Assembly (NCBI GenBank): GCA_019104865.1
Contig: JAHRWZ010000068.1
Location: 48,177-112,176 of the forward strand
Direction of reading: 5' to 3'
Source: Castellaniella sp.
GTDB lineage: Bacteria; Pseudomonadota; Gammaproteobacteria; Burkholderiales; Burkholderiaceae_B
Length of the DNA: 64,000 bases
Shown: positions 8,356 through 16,615 of the stretch, one piece after another
Layout of the letters: every line of letters starts with the position of its first letter
Position numbering within the stretch: position 1 is the stretch's first letter
Position numbers and translations under genes: made by a program
The notes under the pieces: generated by a model
The model's input: only the letters and a program-made list of their open reading frames with translations
What the model was told of the DNA's origin: nothing
The model's database searches: none

Positions 8356-9897
8356 ATGAAAATTCGCGCACAAGTCGCCATGGTCCTGAATCTGGACAAA
8401 TGCATCGGCTGCCACACCTGTTCCATTACGTGCAAAAACGTCTGGACTTCGCGTGAGGGGATGGAATACGCCTGGTTCAACAACGTCGAAACCAAGCCGG
8501 GGGTGGGCTATCCCAAGGACTGGGAAAACCAGGACCGCTGGAACGGCGGCTGGCGGCGCAAGGCCAGCGGTCGTATCGAGCCGCGCCAGGGCGGCAAACT
8601 CAAGCTGCTGTCGCGCATCTTCGCCAACCCGAACCTGCCGCAGATCGACGACTATTACGAACCCTTCACCTACGATTACGAATACTTGCAGAAGGCCCCC
8701 GAGCGCAGCACGCCGCCGGTGGCGCGGCCGCGATCGCTGATCACGGGCCAGCGCATGGAAAAAATCGAATGGGGGCCGAACTGGGAAGAAATCCTGGGCG
8801 GTGAATTCGCCAAGCGATCGAAGGACTACAACTTCGAGGCCGTGCAGAAGGACATCTACGGGCAGTTCGAAAACACATTCATGATGTACCTGCCGCGCCT
8901 GTGCGAACACTGCCTGAACCCCACCTGCGTGGCCAGCTGTCCGTCGGGATCGATCTACAAGCGTGCCGAGGACGGCATCGTCCTGATCGACCAGGACAAA
9001 TGCCGCGGTTGGCGCATGTGCATCTCCGGTTGTCCGTACAAGAAGATCTACTACAACTGGAAGTCCGGCAAGGCCGAAAAGTGCATCTTCTGCTACCCGC
9101 GCATTGAGGCTGGCCTGCCCACGGTCTGTTCGGAAACCTGTGTGGGGCGCATCCGCTACCTGGGCGTGTTGCTGTATGACGCGGACGGCATCGAGGCGGC
9201 CGCCAGCGTGCCCAACGAAAAGGACCTGTATCAGGCGCAGCTGGATCTGTTCCTGGATCCGTTCGACCCGGAAGTCCGGCGCCAGGCGCTGGCCGACGGG
9301 ATCCCGGAAAACTGGCTGGATGCCGCCTGCAATTCGCCGGTCTATAAAATGGCCGTCGAATGGAAGATCGCCTTCCCGCTGCATCCGGAATACCGCACGC
9401 TGCCGATGGTCTGGTACGTGCCGCCGCTGTCGCCCATCCAGTCGGCCGCCAACAGCGGCCAGATCGGCGCCTTTGGCGAGATCCCGGACGTCAAGTCCCT
9501 GCGCATCCCGTTGCGGTATCTGGCCAACCTGCTGACGGCGGGCAACGAGGCCCCGGTCGCCGTGGCGCTGGAACGCATGCTGGCCATGCGCGCCTTCATG
9601 CGGGCGCGGTCCGTCGATCGCCAGGAACGCCACGACATTCTCGAACAGGTCGGGCTGTCGCTGCATCAGGTCGAGGACATGCACCGCTATCTGGCCATCG
9701 CCAACTACGAGGACCGCTTCGTGGTGCCCACGGCGCATCGGGAACATGCCGAAAACGCCTTCGAGATCCGCGGGGGCTGCGGCTTCACCTTTGGCAATGG
9801 CTGCTCGGGCGGCACTTCGGACGGGTCGCTCTTCGGCAAGCCGCGCAACAAGCGCAAGCCGAGCGTAGTGTTCCTCGACCCGGCGCGCACGGCGTAA
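8356..9897 (+). CDS. narH: Respiratory nitrate reductase beta subunit
   Basis: Iron-sulfur electron-transfer subunit linking NarI haems to NarG. The 513 residues contain four cysteine clusters: the first is CIGCHTCSITC at residues 16-26, then CEHCLNPTCVASC, the segment CRGWRMCISGCPYKK in which Trp replaces one cysteine (the hallmark of the [3Fe-4S] centre), and CIFCYPRIEAGLPTVC. GGAG lies before the ATG. Co-transcribed with narG and narJ. Confidence 0.97.
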   Translation: MKIRAQVAMVLNLDKCIGCHTCSITCKNVWTSREGMEYAWFNNVETKPGVGYPKDWENQDRWNGGWRRKASGRIEPRQGGKLKLLSRIFANPNLPQIDDYYEPFTYDYEYLQKAPERSTPPVARPRSLITGQRMEKIEWGPNWEEILGGEFAKRSKDYNFEAVQKDIYGQFENTFMMYLPRLCEHCLNPTCVASCPSGSIYKRAEDGIVLIDQDKCRGWRMCISGCPYKKIYYNWKSGKAEKCIFCYPRIEAGLPTVCSETCVGRIRYLGVLLYDADGIEAAASVPNEKDLYQAQLDLFLDPFDPEVRRQALADGIPENWLDAACNSPVYKMAVEWKIAFPLHPEYRTLPMVWYVPPLSPIQSAANSGQIGAFGEIPDVKSLRIPLRYLANLLTAGNEAPVAVALERMLAMRAFMRARSVDRQERHDILEQVGLSLHQVEDMHRYLAIANYEDRFVVPTAHREHAENAFEIRGGCGFTFGNGCSGGTSDGSLFGKPRNKRKPSVVFLDPARTA

Positions 9898-9908
9898 CGG
9901 AGACCACC

Positions 9909-10601
9909 ATGGCACATACCTTGACCACCCAGGACTCGCCGGTGTTTTCCGTCCTGTCCGTGCTGCTGGGCTATCCGGAACAGGACTGGCTGGATGCCTT
10001 GCCGGAATTGTCCGCCGCCTTGCCCGTGCCCGTGCGCCAGCGCCTGGACCCGCTGTTCACCTATCTGCAGGACTTTGACGACCTGATCGAACTGCAGGAA
10101 CAGTACGTCGCCACCTTCGACCGGCGCGCGGCGCATTCCCTGCATTTGTTCGAACACGTCCATGGCGAGTCCCGCGACCGGGGTCAGGCCATGGTCGATC
10201 TGCAGCAGGAATACCTGAAGCATGGCCTGGAGCCGGCCTCGACCGAACTGCCGGACTACGTGCCGCTGTTTCTGGAATTCCTCGGGCAGATTCCGCCGGC
10301 GGCGGCTCAGGAACTGCTGGGCGACGCCATCCATGTGCTGGCTCGCCTGGGCGACAAACTGGGCGAATCCGGCAGCCCCTACGCCAGCCTGTTCGCGCAG
10401 CTGCGCGTCATGACCGACGTGCGGCCCGAGGTCCTGCCTGATCCGCCTGAAGGCGAGATGGAAGAAACCATGATCACCTTCGGCCCGCAGGCCGATGGCA
10501 CCGAGCCGCTGCTGATGCGCGGTCCGGGCGACGGCGCGCAACCCCTCGTTTTCCATCCGCCCCGTTCGCGGGCCAGCCGCCCGGACGGCACCCAGGCCTA
10601 G
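9909..10601 (+). CDS. narJ: Nitrate reductase molybdenum cofactor assembly chaperone NarJ
   Basis: Cytoplasmic chaperone of the TorD/NarJ family that holds NarG for molybdenum cofactor insertion and is absent from the final enzyme. The 230-residue helical protein has the family segment LPDYVPLFLEFLGQ near residue 115 and an early SVLLGYPEQDW motif. The C-terminus is acidic and then proline/arginine-rich, as is usual for NarJ. Eleven bases after narH and nine before narI. Confidence 0.93.
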   Translation: MAHTLTTQDSPVFSVLSVLLGYPEQDWLDALPELSAALPVPVRQRLDPLFTYLQDFDDLIELQEQYVATFDRRAAHSLHLFEHVHGESRDRGQAMVDLQQEYLKHGLEPASTELPDYVPLFLEFLGQIPPAAAQELLGDAIHVLARLGDKLGESGSPYASLFAQLRVMTDVRPEVLPDPPEGEMEETMITFGPQADGTEPLLMRGPGDGAQPLVFHPPRSRASRPDGTQA

Positions 10602-10610
10602 GAGACCGCC

Positions 10611-11297
10611 ATGAACGATACGCTTGATCTGTTTTTCTTCGGGGTGTATCCCTACATCGCCCTGACCGTGTTCTTCCTGGGCAGTCTCGTGCGTTTCGAA
10701 CGCGAACAGTACACCTGGAAAAGCGATTCCAGCCAGCTGCTGCGCCGGGGCTCGCTGCGCTGGGGCAGCAACCTGTTTCACATTGGTATCATCCTGCTGT
10801 TCTTCACCCACCTGGTCGGTCTGCTGACCCCGCCGGCGGTCTACCATATTTTCGTCACCACGCAGGTCAAGCAACTGATGGCCATCGTCGTCGGGGCCAT
10901 CCTGGGCGTCATCTGCCTGATCGGCCTGGTGCTGCTGATCCACCGCCGCTGGTCGGAGATCCGCCTGGCGCACAACTCCAACACGTCCGACTGGGTCACG
11001 CTGCTGTGGATCCTGCTGGTGCTGGGCATGGGGCTGGCCACGCTGTTCACCTCGGTGCAGCACACGAATGGCGAGGTCATGGTGCAGCTGGGTGAATGGT
11101 CACAGCGCATCGTGACCTTCCGGGCCGGGGCCGTGGGTGCGCTGGAAGGCGTTCCGCTCGTCTACCGCATCCACATGGTGCTGGGCATGACGCTGTTCGT
11201 GATTTTCCCGTTCACGCGGCTGGTGCACGTGTGGTCGGGGTTCGCGTCCGTCACGTACCTGGCGCGGGCCTGGCAGCTCGTGCGCCCGCGCGGCTGA
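10611..11297 (+). CDS. narI: Respiratory nitrate reductase gamma subunit (cytochrome b)
   Basis: Membrane quinol oxidase subunit, five transmembrane segments in 228 residues, passing electrons from quinol to NarH. Four histidines sit where the two b haems are bound: His57 and His67 in the second helix and His188 and His206 in the later pair. Last gene of the contiguous narKGHJI set; an oppositely oriented asnB follows, which is unusual because ppiC commonly follows narI in related bacteria. Confidence 0.96.
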   Translation: MNDTLDLFFFGVYPYIALTVFFLGSLVRFEREQYTWKSDSSQLLRRGSLRWGSNLFHIGIILLFFTHLVGLLTPPAVYHIFVTTQVKQLMAIVVGAILGVICLIGLVLLIHRRWSEIRLAHNSNTSDWVTLLWILLVLGMGLATLFTSVQHTNGEVMVQLGEWSQRIVTFRAGAVGALEGVPLVYRIHMVLGMTLFVIFPFTRLVHVWSGFASVTYLARAWQLVRPRG

Positions 11298-11300
11298 TGT

Positions 11301-11380
11301 CCTGTTCGGCTGTTCCAGACATTCGGATTCGGATGGACGGCGCAAACGCCGGATCTGAGTCCGAGCATTCAGCGAACAGG
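11301..11380. repeat. 80-bp branched palindromic element between convergent narI and asnB
   Basis: The outer arms CCTGTTCG-g-CTG (from 11301) and CAGCGAACAGG (ending 11380) are inverted repeats. Inside lie a tight GGCG-CAAA-CGCC hairpin (around 11339-11350) and a TCGGA/TCCGA pair. It starts four bases after the narI stop and ends 17 bases before the asnB stop. It could fold in either strand and act as a two-way terminator or be a REP-like element. No poly-T tract follows, so the terminator role is unproven. Confidence 0.55.
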
Positions 11381-11396
11381 ACACCGGAAGGCCGAT

Positions 11397-13367
11397 CTAC
11401 GATTTTTCCAGCCATGCCTGGAACATCAGGACCCCCCAGAGCTGGGAATGCCGGTTCCGCCGTCCGCTCAGGTGTTGCTCCCACGCGTGCCGGATGCGTG
11501 ACGGGTTGAAAAACTCTTCCCGGCGCAAGCGCGATTCGTCCAGCAGAGATTCGGCCCAGTCGCGCAGCGGCCCGCGCAGCCACTGGCCGACGGGTACGCC
11601 GAATCCCATCTTCGGCCGTTCGATCAGTTCCCGGGGCACGTGCCGGTACAGCACCTGTCGCAGGATCCATTTATTGACGCCGTCGCGCCGCTTCAGATCC
11701 TGCGGAATGCGCCAGGCGAATTCCACGACCCGGTGATCGAGCAGCGGCACGCGGCTCTCCAGCGACACGCCCATCGCGGCCCGGTCGACCTTGACCAGAA
11801 TATCGTCCGGCAGGTAGGTGATGGCGTCCAGCGCCATCAGGCGCTGCACGGAACTCAGGCCCTCCAGCCGCGGGGGATTGCCCCGCAGACAGGTGGTGGG
11901 TTCCCGTCCGTCGATCACCAGGCCGGCCGGTTCCCAGCGGGTCAGTGCCTGCAGGTACACGTCATCGATCCGGCGGGCGGCCAGCATGCCGGCCGCCTTG
12001 TGCAGTTTCGCGCCGACGTCGGCCTGACGTAGCGACCGGGGCATGGCGGGCTGCAGTGGCCCCAGCAGGGTGTTCCAGGCTTCGGGCGGCAGCGCGCGCA
12101 TCCCCCATGCGGCCAGCAGGCGGGCCGCATGGGGCCAGCGTGATACGCGTTGCCAATGCCGTTCGTTGCGTACGTAGCGGCCGTAGCCGGCGAATAATTC
12201 GTCGCCGCCGTCGCCCGATAACGAGACCGTGACCTTCTGGCGCGCCAGCTGCGACACCAGAAAGGTCGGGATCTGGGAGGAGTCGGCAAAGGGCTCGCTG
12301 TACAGATCGGGCAGCCTGGGGATCACGTCCAGCGCCTGTTGCGGCGTCACGTACAGTTCGGTGTGGTCCGTGCCTAGATGTCGGGACACGGCCCGCGCAT
12401 GGCCTGCCTCGTCGTAGCCGTCCTCGTGGAAGCCGATGGTGAAGGTCTTGACCGGCCGGCTGGATTGCGACTGCATCAAGGCCACGATGGCCGAGGAATC
12501 GATGCCCCCCGACAGGAACGCGCCCAAGGGGACGTCGGCGAGCATCTGCTGGCGCACGGCGGAGCCGATCAGCCCTTCCAGCGCATCGGTGGCTTCCTCC
12601 GGGGATCCGGTCCATGGATTCCGGACGCCGGCGACGGCGACCTCCGGCAGCGACCAGTACCTGTCGATGCGCGGCTCGCGCCGGTCCAGGGACATGGTGA
12701 GCAGACACCCCGCCGGGAGCTTGAAGATGTCGCGGTGGATGGAATAGGGGGCGGGAATGTAGTTGTGCCGCATCAGCAGACACAACGCGTCGCGGTCGAT
12801 CTCCGCCCTGAAGGCCGGATGCCGCCGGAGCGCTTTGATCTCGGAACCGAACAGGAAGCAGGCACCGTCGCCCTGGCCTTGCCAGCCGTAGTACAGCGGT
12901 TTTTCGCCCAGGCGGTCGCGTGCCAAGGTCAAGACCCGTTCCTGGCGGTCCCAGACGGCGAAGGCGAACATGCCGACGCAGCGTTCGATCGTCGCTCTGA
13001 TGCCCCAGGCCAGGAAGCCGGCCAGCAGGGTTTCCGTATCCGAGTGGCCGCGCCAGGGGTGCTCGCCCGCCGGCAACCGGCCGGTTTCTTCCAGTTCCCG
13101 CCGCAGATCCAGATGGTTGTAGATTTCGCCATTGAAGGCGATCGCGTAGCGCCCCGTCGGGCAGGCCATGGGCTGGTGTCCGGCCGGCGACAAATCCAGA
13201 ATCGACAGGCGCCGGTGGGCCAGGCCTATGCCGGCCCCGTCGCTCCAGAGGCCGAAGTCATCCGGGCCGCGAGAGATGATCGCGTCGGCCATGCGTGTCA
13301 GCACCGCGCGGGCGGCATCCTGGTCACCGGCCTGCGTTGCGCCTAAAAACCCTGTAAAACCGCACAT
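11397..13367 (-). CDS. asnB: Asparagine synthase (glutamine-hydrolysing)
   Basis: Makes asparagine, or an amide on another carboxylated substrate, from aspartate-like substrate, ATP and glutamine. Mature residue Cys2 (MCGFTGFLG) is the class II amidotransferase nucleophile, followed by SRGPDD and the synthase PP-loop SGGIDSSAI near residue 265. At 656 residues it is somewhat long, like the homologues found in polysaccharide and secondary-metabolite loci. ATG 13367 was chosen because Cys must be residue 2, with AGAGGAAT upstream. It lies backwards between narI and ppiC, so it probably entered the nar locus secondarily. Confidence 0.9.
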   Translation of the reverse strand: MCGFTGFLGATQAGDQDAARAVLTRMADAIISRGPDDFGLWSDGAGIGLAHRRLSILDLSPAGHQPMACPTGRYAIAFNGEIYNHLDLRRELEETGRLPAGEHPWRGHSDTETLLAGFLAWGIRATIERCVGMFAFAVWDRQERVLTLARDRLGEKPLYYGWQGQGDGACFLFGSEIKALRRHPAFRAEIDRDALCLLMRHNYIPAPYSIHRDIFKLPAGCLLTMSLDRREPRIDRYWSLPEVAVAGVRNPWTGSPEEATDALEGLIGSAVRQQMLADVPLGAFLSGGIDSSAIVALMQSQSSRPVKTFTIGFHEDGYDEAGHARAVSRHLGTDHTELYVTPQQALDVIPRLPDLYSEPFADSSQIPTFLVSQLARQKVTVSLSGDGGDELFAGYGRYVRNERHWQRVSRWPHAARLLAAWGMRALPPEAWNTLLGPLQPAMPRSLRQADVGAKLHKAAGMLAARRIDDVYLQALTRWEPAGLVIDGREPTTCLRGNPPRLEGLSSVQRLMALDAITYLPDDILVKVDRAAMGVSLESRVPLLDHRVVEFAWRIPQDLKRRDGVNKWILRQVLYRHVPRELIERPKMGFGVPVGQWLRGPLRDWAESLLDESRLRREEFFNPSRIRHAWEQHLSGRRNRHSQLWGVLMFQAWLEKS

Positions 13368-13391
13368 CAGGGATTCCTCTTGATCTTCAAT

Positions 13392-13434
13392 TTGATATGG
13401 AGCAACCTGCTCCCAAAGTTTGAGGAAGCATAAT
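13392..13434 (+). promoter_or_regulatory. FNR/Anr-type box and -10 in front of ppiC
   Basis: TTGATATGGAGCAA (13392-13405) fits the FNR consensus at 9 of 10 positions. A CATAAT -10 (13429-13434) would place the start near 13440, so the box centre is again at about -41.5. The divergent asnB start codon is only 25 bases away on the other side, so the box might also affect asnB. Confidence 0.7.
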
Positions 13435-13461
13435 CCCATAAATCGCGCGCCAGGAGCTTGC

Positions 13462-14208
13462 ATGATCACCGTCAACGACACCACCATCACCGAATCCGAG
13501 ATCCTGGCCGAGGTGCCGAACCACGAGCAGGACGCCAATCCCCGACTGGCCGCCGGACAGGAACTGGTGCTGCGCGAACTCATTCGCCAGCGCGGTTCGG
13601 AACTTGGTTTCAATGACGATGGCCACGAACCCCTGCTGGCATCCGTGCTGGGGCACGACGTGCGCACGCCGCAGGCCGACGGAGCCAGCTGCCGGCGATA
13701 TTATGATCAGCACCCCGACGAATTCCGTGAAGGCGATCTGGTGGAAGTCTGGCACGTGCTGTTCCAGGCGACGTCGGGGCTGGACGTGCAGAAGTTGCGG
13801 TCGCGGGCCAATCTGCACCTGGCCGAACTGCACCGCAAGGGCGTCGGGCATTTTGCCCAGTACGCGCGGGAATACTCCAACTGCCCTTCGGGGGCGCAGG
13901 GCGGATCTCTGGGCGAACTGACCAGGGGCGAGATGGTGCCGGAATTCGAAAAGGCCGTGTTCGCGATGCCGGCGCATACGCTGGCGGGCGAACTGGTGGA
14001 AACCCGGTTCGGCTTCCACATCGTGCGCACGGGGCGCAAGGTCGAGGGCCATGTGTTGCCCTTCGAGACTGTACGGGACAAGCTGGCCGCCTGGCTCGAG
14101 GAATCCAGCTACCGCCGTGCGGTCCATCAATATCTGCAGCAGTTGGTCGGGGCGGCGCGGATCGACGGCATCCCCATGCAGGGCTCGGATTCGCCGCTGG
14201 TGCAGTGA
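13462..14208 (+). CDS. PpiC-type (parvulin) peptidylprolyl isomerase of the nar locus
   Basis: Parvulin-fold prolyl isomerase of 248 residues; the rotamase domain runs from about residue 90 to 205 (EVWHVLFQATS, then CPSGAQGGSLGELTRGEMVPEF and RFGFHIVRTGRKVEG). A NifM/PpiC gene commonly follows narI in beta-proteobacteria and is assumed to help nitrate reductase maturation; that role is inferred. No signal peptide is seen, so it should act in the cytoplasm. AGGAG precedes the ATG and an FNR-type promoter stands upstream, keeping it co-regulated with nar despite the intervening asnB. Confidence 0.85.
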   Translation: MITVNDTTITESEILAEVPNHEQDANPRLAAGQELVLRELIRQRGSELGFNDDGHEPLLASVLGHDVRTPQADGASCRRYYDQHPDEFREGDLVEVWHVLFQATSGLDVQKLRSRANLHLAELHRKGVGHFAQYAREYSNCPSGAQGGSLGELTRGEMVPEFEKAVFAMPAHTLAGELVETRFGFHIVRTGRKVEGHVLPFETVRDKLAAWLEESSYRRAVHQYLQQLVGAARIDGIPMQGSDSPLVQ

Positions 14209-14242
14209 TCCGGCTGATGGCGTCAGGCTTTCAGCCTGAGTC

Positions 14243-14698
14243 TCAGGCCTTGATCCTCGCGCGGGCCTTCGGGCTGGATATTGTGACTTGCGTCGGCATG
14301 GACGGCGGCATCACGTCGGCCAGGGTGTGCTTGTCCAGATAGTCCATGAAGGCGCGCAGCGCGCCGGCGATGACCGGTTTCAGCCCGCAGTGTCCGGTCA
14401 GGATGCAGTGGTTGTCGGCGCCCATGCATTCGACCAGCGCAAGATCGTTTTCCATGTCGCGGATCAACGCCCCCAGGGGGATGTCGCGCGGTTCGTGCGC
14501 CAGTTCCATGCCGCCATGCTTGCCGCGCACCGTGCGGATCCAGCCGTGCTGGCCCAGCCGGTGCGTGATCTTCATCAGGTGCGGCTCTGAAATGCCGTAG
14601 AACTGGGCGATTTCGGCGATGGTGCACAGCCGGTCGCGGTGGTCGCTGAGATACATCAGCAGCCGGACCGCGTAGTCGCTCATGTTGGTCAGGCGCAT
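14243..14698 (-). CDS. nsrR: Rrf2-family nitric-oxide-sensing repressor NsrR
   Basis: Iron-sulfur transcription factor of 151 residues. It has an N-terminal winged helix (MRLTNMSDYAVRLLMYL) and the three cluster cysteines Cys91, Cys98 and Cys104, close to the spacing in E. coli and Bacillus NsrR. NO destroys the cluster and relieves repression. It is the last gene of a haemoglobin-nnrS-nsrR operon whose promoter carries an NsrR-like operator, so autoregulation is likely. IscR is excluded by gene context and cysteine spacing. Confidence 0.88.
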   Translation of the reverse strand: MRLTNMSDYAVRLLMYLSDHRDRLCTIAEIAQFYGISEPHLMKITHRLGQHGWIRTVRGKHGGMELAHEPRDIPLGALIRDMENDLALVECMGADNHCILTGHCGLKPVIAGALRAFMDYLDKHTLADVMPPSMPTQVTISSPKARARIKA

Positions 14699-14718
14699 GG
14701 CTTGTGTCCGTCCTGAGC

Positions 14719-16035
14719 CTATCGGGCCTGGGCGGGCTGGGCCACCGTCTTTTTGGGCGCCGCCACGGAGGCGGGTTTGTCCGGGCGGGCGCGGATCAGC
14801 ATTGGTGCGAAGCGCCACAGGTACAAGCCCAGGCACAGGATCCAGGCAGCCGCCGCCAGATGCAGCAGATGCACGCTGATCGCCGAGGGCCACAGCGCCG
14901 CCAGCCGCAGGGCGGCAGCCAGCAGCATCAGCCAGTAACTGGCCAGCATGCTGCGATCGAGCGCCAGCGGGCGTCCCAGGTGACCCAACGCCGTGCGCGT
15001 GAGCATCCCGATGATCAGGACGCAGAATCCGGCCATGCCGATCAGGTGGACATGCGTGGCGCTGCGCGCCAGCACGCCGTGCAGCAGCGCCGGATCGAAC
15101 AGGTGGCTGATCTGGAAGGCGGCGGCGAGCAGGCCGATGCCGATGAAGGCATAGCCCAGGTACAGGATCCACAGCATGGGCTTGCGCAGCACCGCCAGGG
15201 GTTGCCAGTACAGCAGTTGCCCCAGGCTGATCAGGCCGGTGATCAGCAGGCTGGCCGCCATCACGAGCGGCAGCGGATGCGGAGCGCTGCCCGGCGTCAT
15301 GGGGATGCCGGTCAGCTGAATCAGCACGCCGGCAACCAGCGCCAGCACGCTGAAGACCATCTGCACGTGGCCCGATCGGGTCAACATGGGGATCTGCAGG
15401 CCTGGCACCATGCGCATGGAAAAGAAGGGGATGACGCGGCGCGCGATCAGCAGCGCAATGACGGCCATGCCGATCAGGCCCAGGTCGAAGCGTTCCATCA
15501 ACAGGGCGTAGTCGCCCTTCAGGGCCGCCAGCAGGTACAGCAGGTCGGCCAGACCCAGCGCCAGGATCAGCGCGGGCAGCCCGTAATTGCGCCGGCTGCG
15601 GCCTTTGACCATGACCCGCGCCAGCGCGGCGGCGGCACCCAGGAAGAACAGCAATTCGGCGGCGGTGGCGATCCAGAATCCGGTGAGGCCGCCCAGCAGG
15701 AAACCGACACGGGCAATGCACCAGAGGATGCACAGCGTGCCGAGCGCGCGGCCCTGAAGGGGATTGAAGCCGGTCCAGGTGGCACTGGCCGTCAGCAGGA
15801 AGCCGACCGCGATGGTAATGATGAAGCCCCACAGCATTTCATGGGCATGCCAGGCCACCAGCGACAGCGGCGCGCCCAGCAGTTGCGGCGCATAGATCCA
15901 CAGTGCGATCGAAATCACCGCCCAGCCGACGCCCGCCATATACAGCGGGCGAAAGCCCAGCGCCAGAAATGCCTTCATGGACGGGCGGGTAGGCGCTGCT
16001 GAAGGTCGTTCTTCAATATTGAGCAGGCGGGACAT
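14719..16035 (-). CDS. nnrS: NnrS family haem/copper membrane protein
   Basis: Polytopic inner-membrane protein, 438 residues with about twelve hydrophobic segments, of the NnrS family that protects cells from nitric oxide. Family features are the N-terminal FRPLYMAG segment, the WHAHEMLWGF motif near residue 65 (likely metal/haem histidines) and later THVHLIGMAGFCVLIIGM. Its start overlaps the end of the haemoglobin gene by 23 bases, which points to translational coupling. The biochemical role of NnrS is not fully known. Confidence 0.9.
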   Translation of the reverse strand: MSRLLNIEERPSAAPTRPSMKAFLALGFRPLYMAGVGWAVISIALWIYAPQLLGAPLSLVAWHAHEMLWGFIITIAVGFLLTASATWTGFNPLQGRALGTLCILWCIARVGFLLGGLTGFWIATAAELLFFLGAAAALARVMVKGRSRRNYGLPALILALGLADLLYLLAALKGDYALLMERFDLGLIGMAVIALLIARRVIPFFSMRMVPGLQIPMLTRSGHVQMVFSVLALVAGVLIQLTGIPMTPGSAPHPLPLVMAASLLITGLISLGQLLYWQPLAVLRKPMLWILYLGYAFIGIGLLAAAFQISHLFDPALLHGVLARSATHVHLIGMAGFCVLIIGMLTRTALGHLGRPLALDRSMLASYWLMLLAAALRLAALWPSAISVHLLHLAAAAWILCLGLYLWRFAPMLIRARPDKPASVAAPKKTVAQPAQAR

Positions 16036-16435
16036 GGTGGTCGAATTCCGTGACGGGTTGATCGGGTTGATGGCTGATCTGGTAGCCGTACCACAGGCTG
16101 CGGGCGATGCGGCGGGCGAAATCCTGCGCCTGCGCGACGAAGGCCGGGTTGTCGAATTCTTCCAGCGTCTGGCTGAACAGGTCCAGCCAGTGCGTGAACA
16201 TGGGGCCTTCCAGGCCGGGCAGCGCCACATGGCGCGGCATCGGGGTGCCGCTGTAGGTGCCGGTGCGCCGCAGCAGGGAAGACCAGAAGCGCACCATGCG
16301 TTCCAGGTGTTCGTCCCAGTCGTCGATATGGGCGTCGAAAATCGGCCCGAGGACTTCATCCTGGCGCACGCGGCGATAGAAGTGGTGGACGAGTGTGACG
16401 ATTTCGTCTTCGGTGCAGACCAGGGAGTCGTCCAT
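16013..16435 (-). CDS. Group III truncated haemoglobin
   Basis: Small haem protein of 140 residues with the group III pattern: DEIVTLVHHFYRRVRQD near the N-terminus, DDWDEHLERMVRFWSSLL, and HVALPGLEGPMFTHWLDLF, which carries the proximal histidine region. Probably binds or detoxifies NO. First gene of the NO-response operon, directly behind the NsrR-like operator. Start ATG 16435 matches the operator and promoter geometry; the ribosome site is weak. Confidence 0.88.
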   Translation of the reverse strand: MDDSLVCTEDEIVTLVHHFYRRVRQDEVLGPIFDAHIDDWDEHLERMVRFWSSLLRRTGTYSGTPMPRHVALPGLEGPMFTHWLDLFSQTLEEFDNPAFVAQAQDFARRIARSLWYGYQISHQPDQPVTEFDHHVPPAQY

Positions 16436-16457
16436 GCGGGTGCCAGGTTCCGGGTTA

Positions 16458-16495
16458 AAGGTTCATATTATAGGAATCTTCATGGCGGACCGCAA
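16458..16495 (-). promoter_or_regulatory. Promoter with overlapping NsrR-like operator
   Basis: Read on the minus strand: -35 TTGCGG (16495-16490), 17-base spacer, -10 TATAAT (16472-16467). The -10 lies inside a 23-bp inverted repeat, AAGATTC-9-GAACCTT (16480-16458), whose length and AAG...CTT ends agree with the NsrR 11-1-11 operator. Binding would block polymerase directly, so NO would induce the haemoglobin-nnrS-nsrR operon. Confidence 0.75.
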
Positions 16496-16615
16496 AGGGA
16501 GAGGGCGGGACGGCTCGCGCAGCCCCAAAGCTGGCTGCCATGCTGGACCATCGGGTATCATCAACGTCTTGTCGGGATTTGCTGGAATCCCTCTGTTCCA
16601 TCCGTCTGGACCACC

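Noticed and set aside
4473..8495. A 1340-codon open frame on the minus strand across narG
   Set aside because: It mirrors narG exactly, has no recognisable domain, is rich in His/Asp/Arg/Gly as expected for antisense of GC-rich coding DNA, and lacks a ribosome site.
8227..11063. Long minus-strand frames opposite narH, narJ and narI
   Set aside because: They are antisense shadows; the plus-strand proteins carry all conserved cysteines and histidines.
14223..14239. Hairpin TCAGGCT-TTC-AGCCTGA as a terminator between ppiC and nsrR
   Set aside because: Seven-bp stem with a three-base loop and no T-run on either strand; too weak to call.
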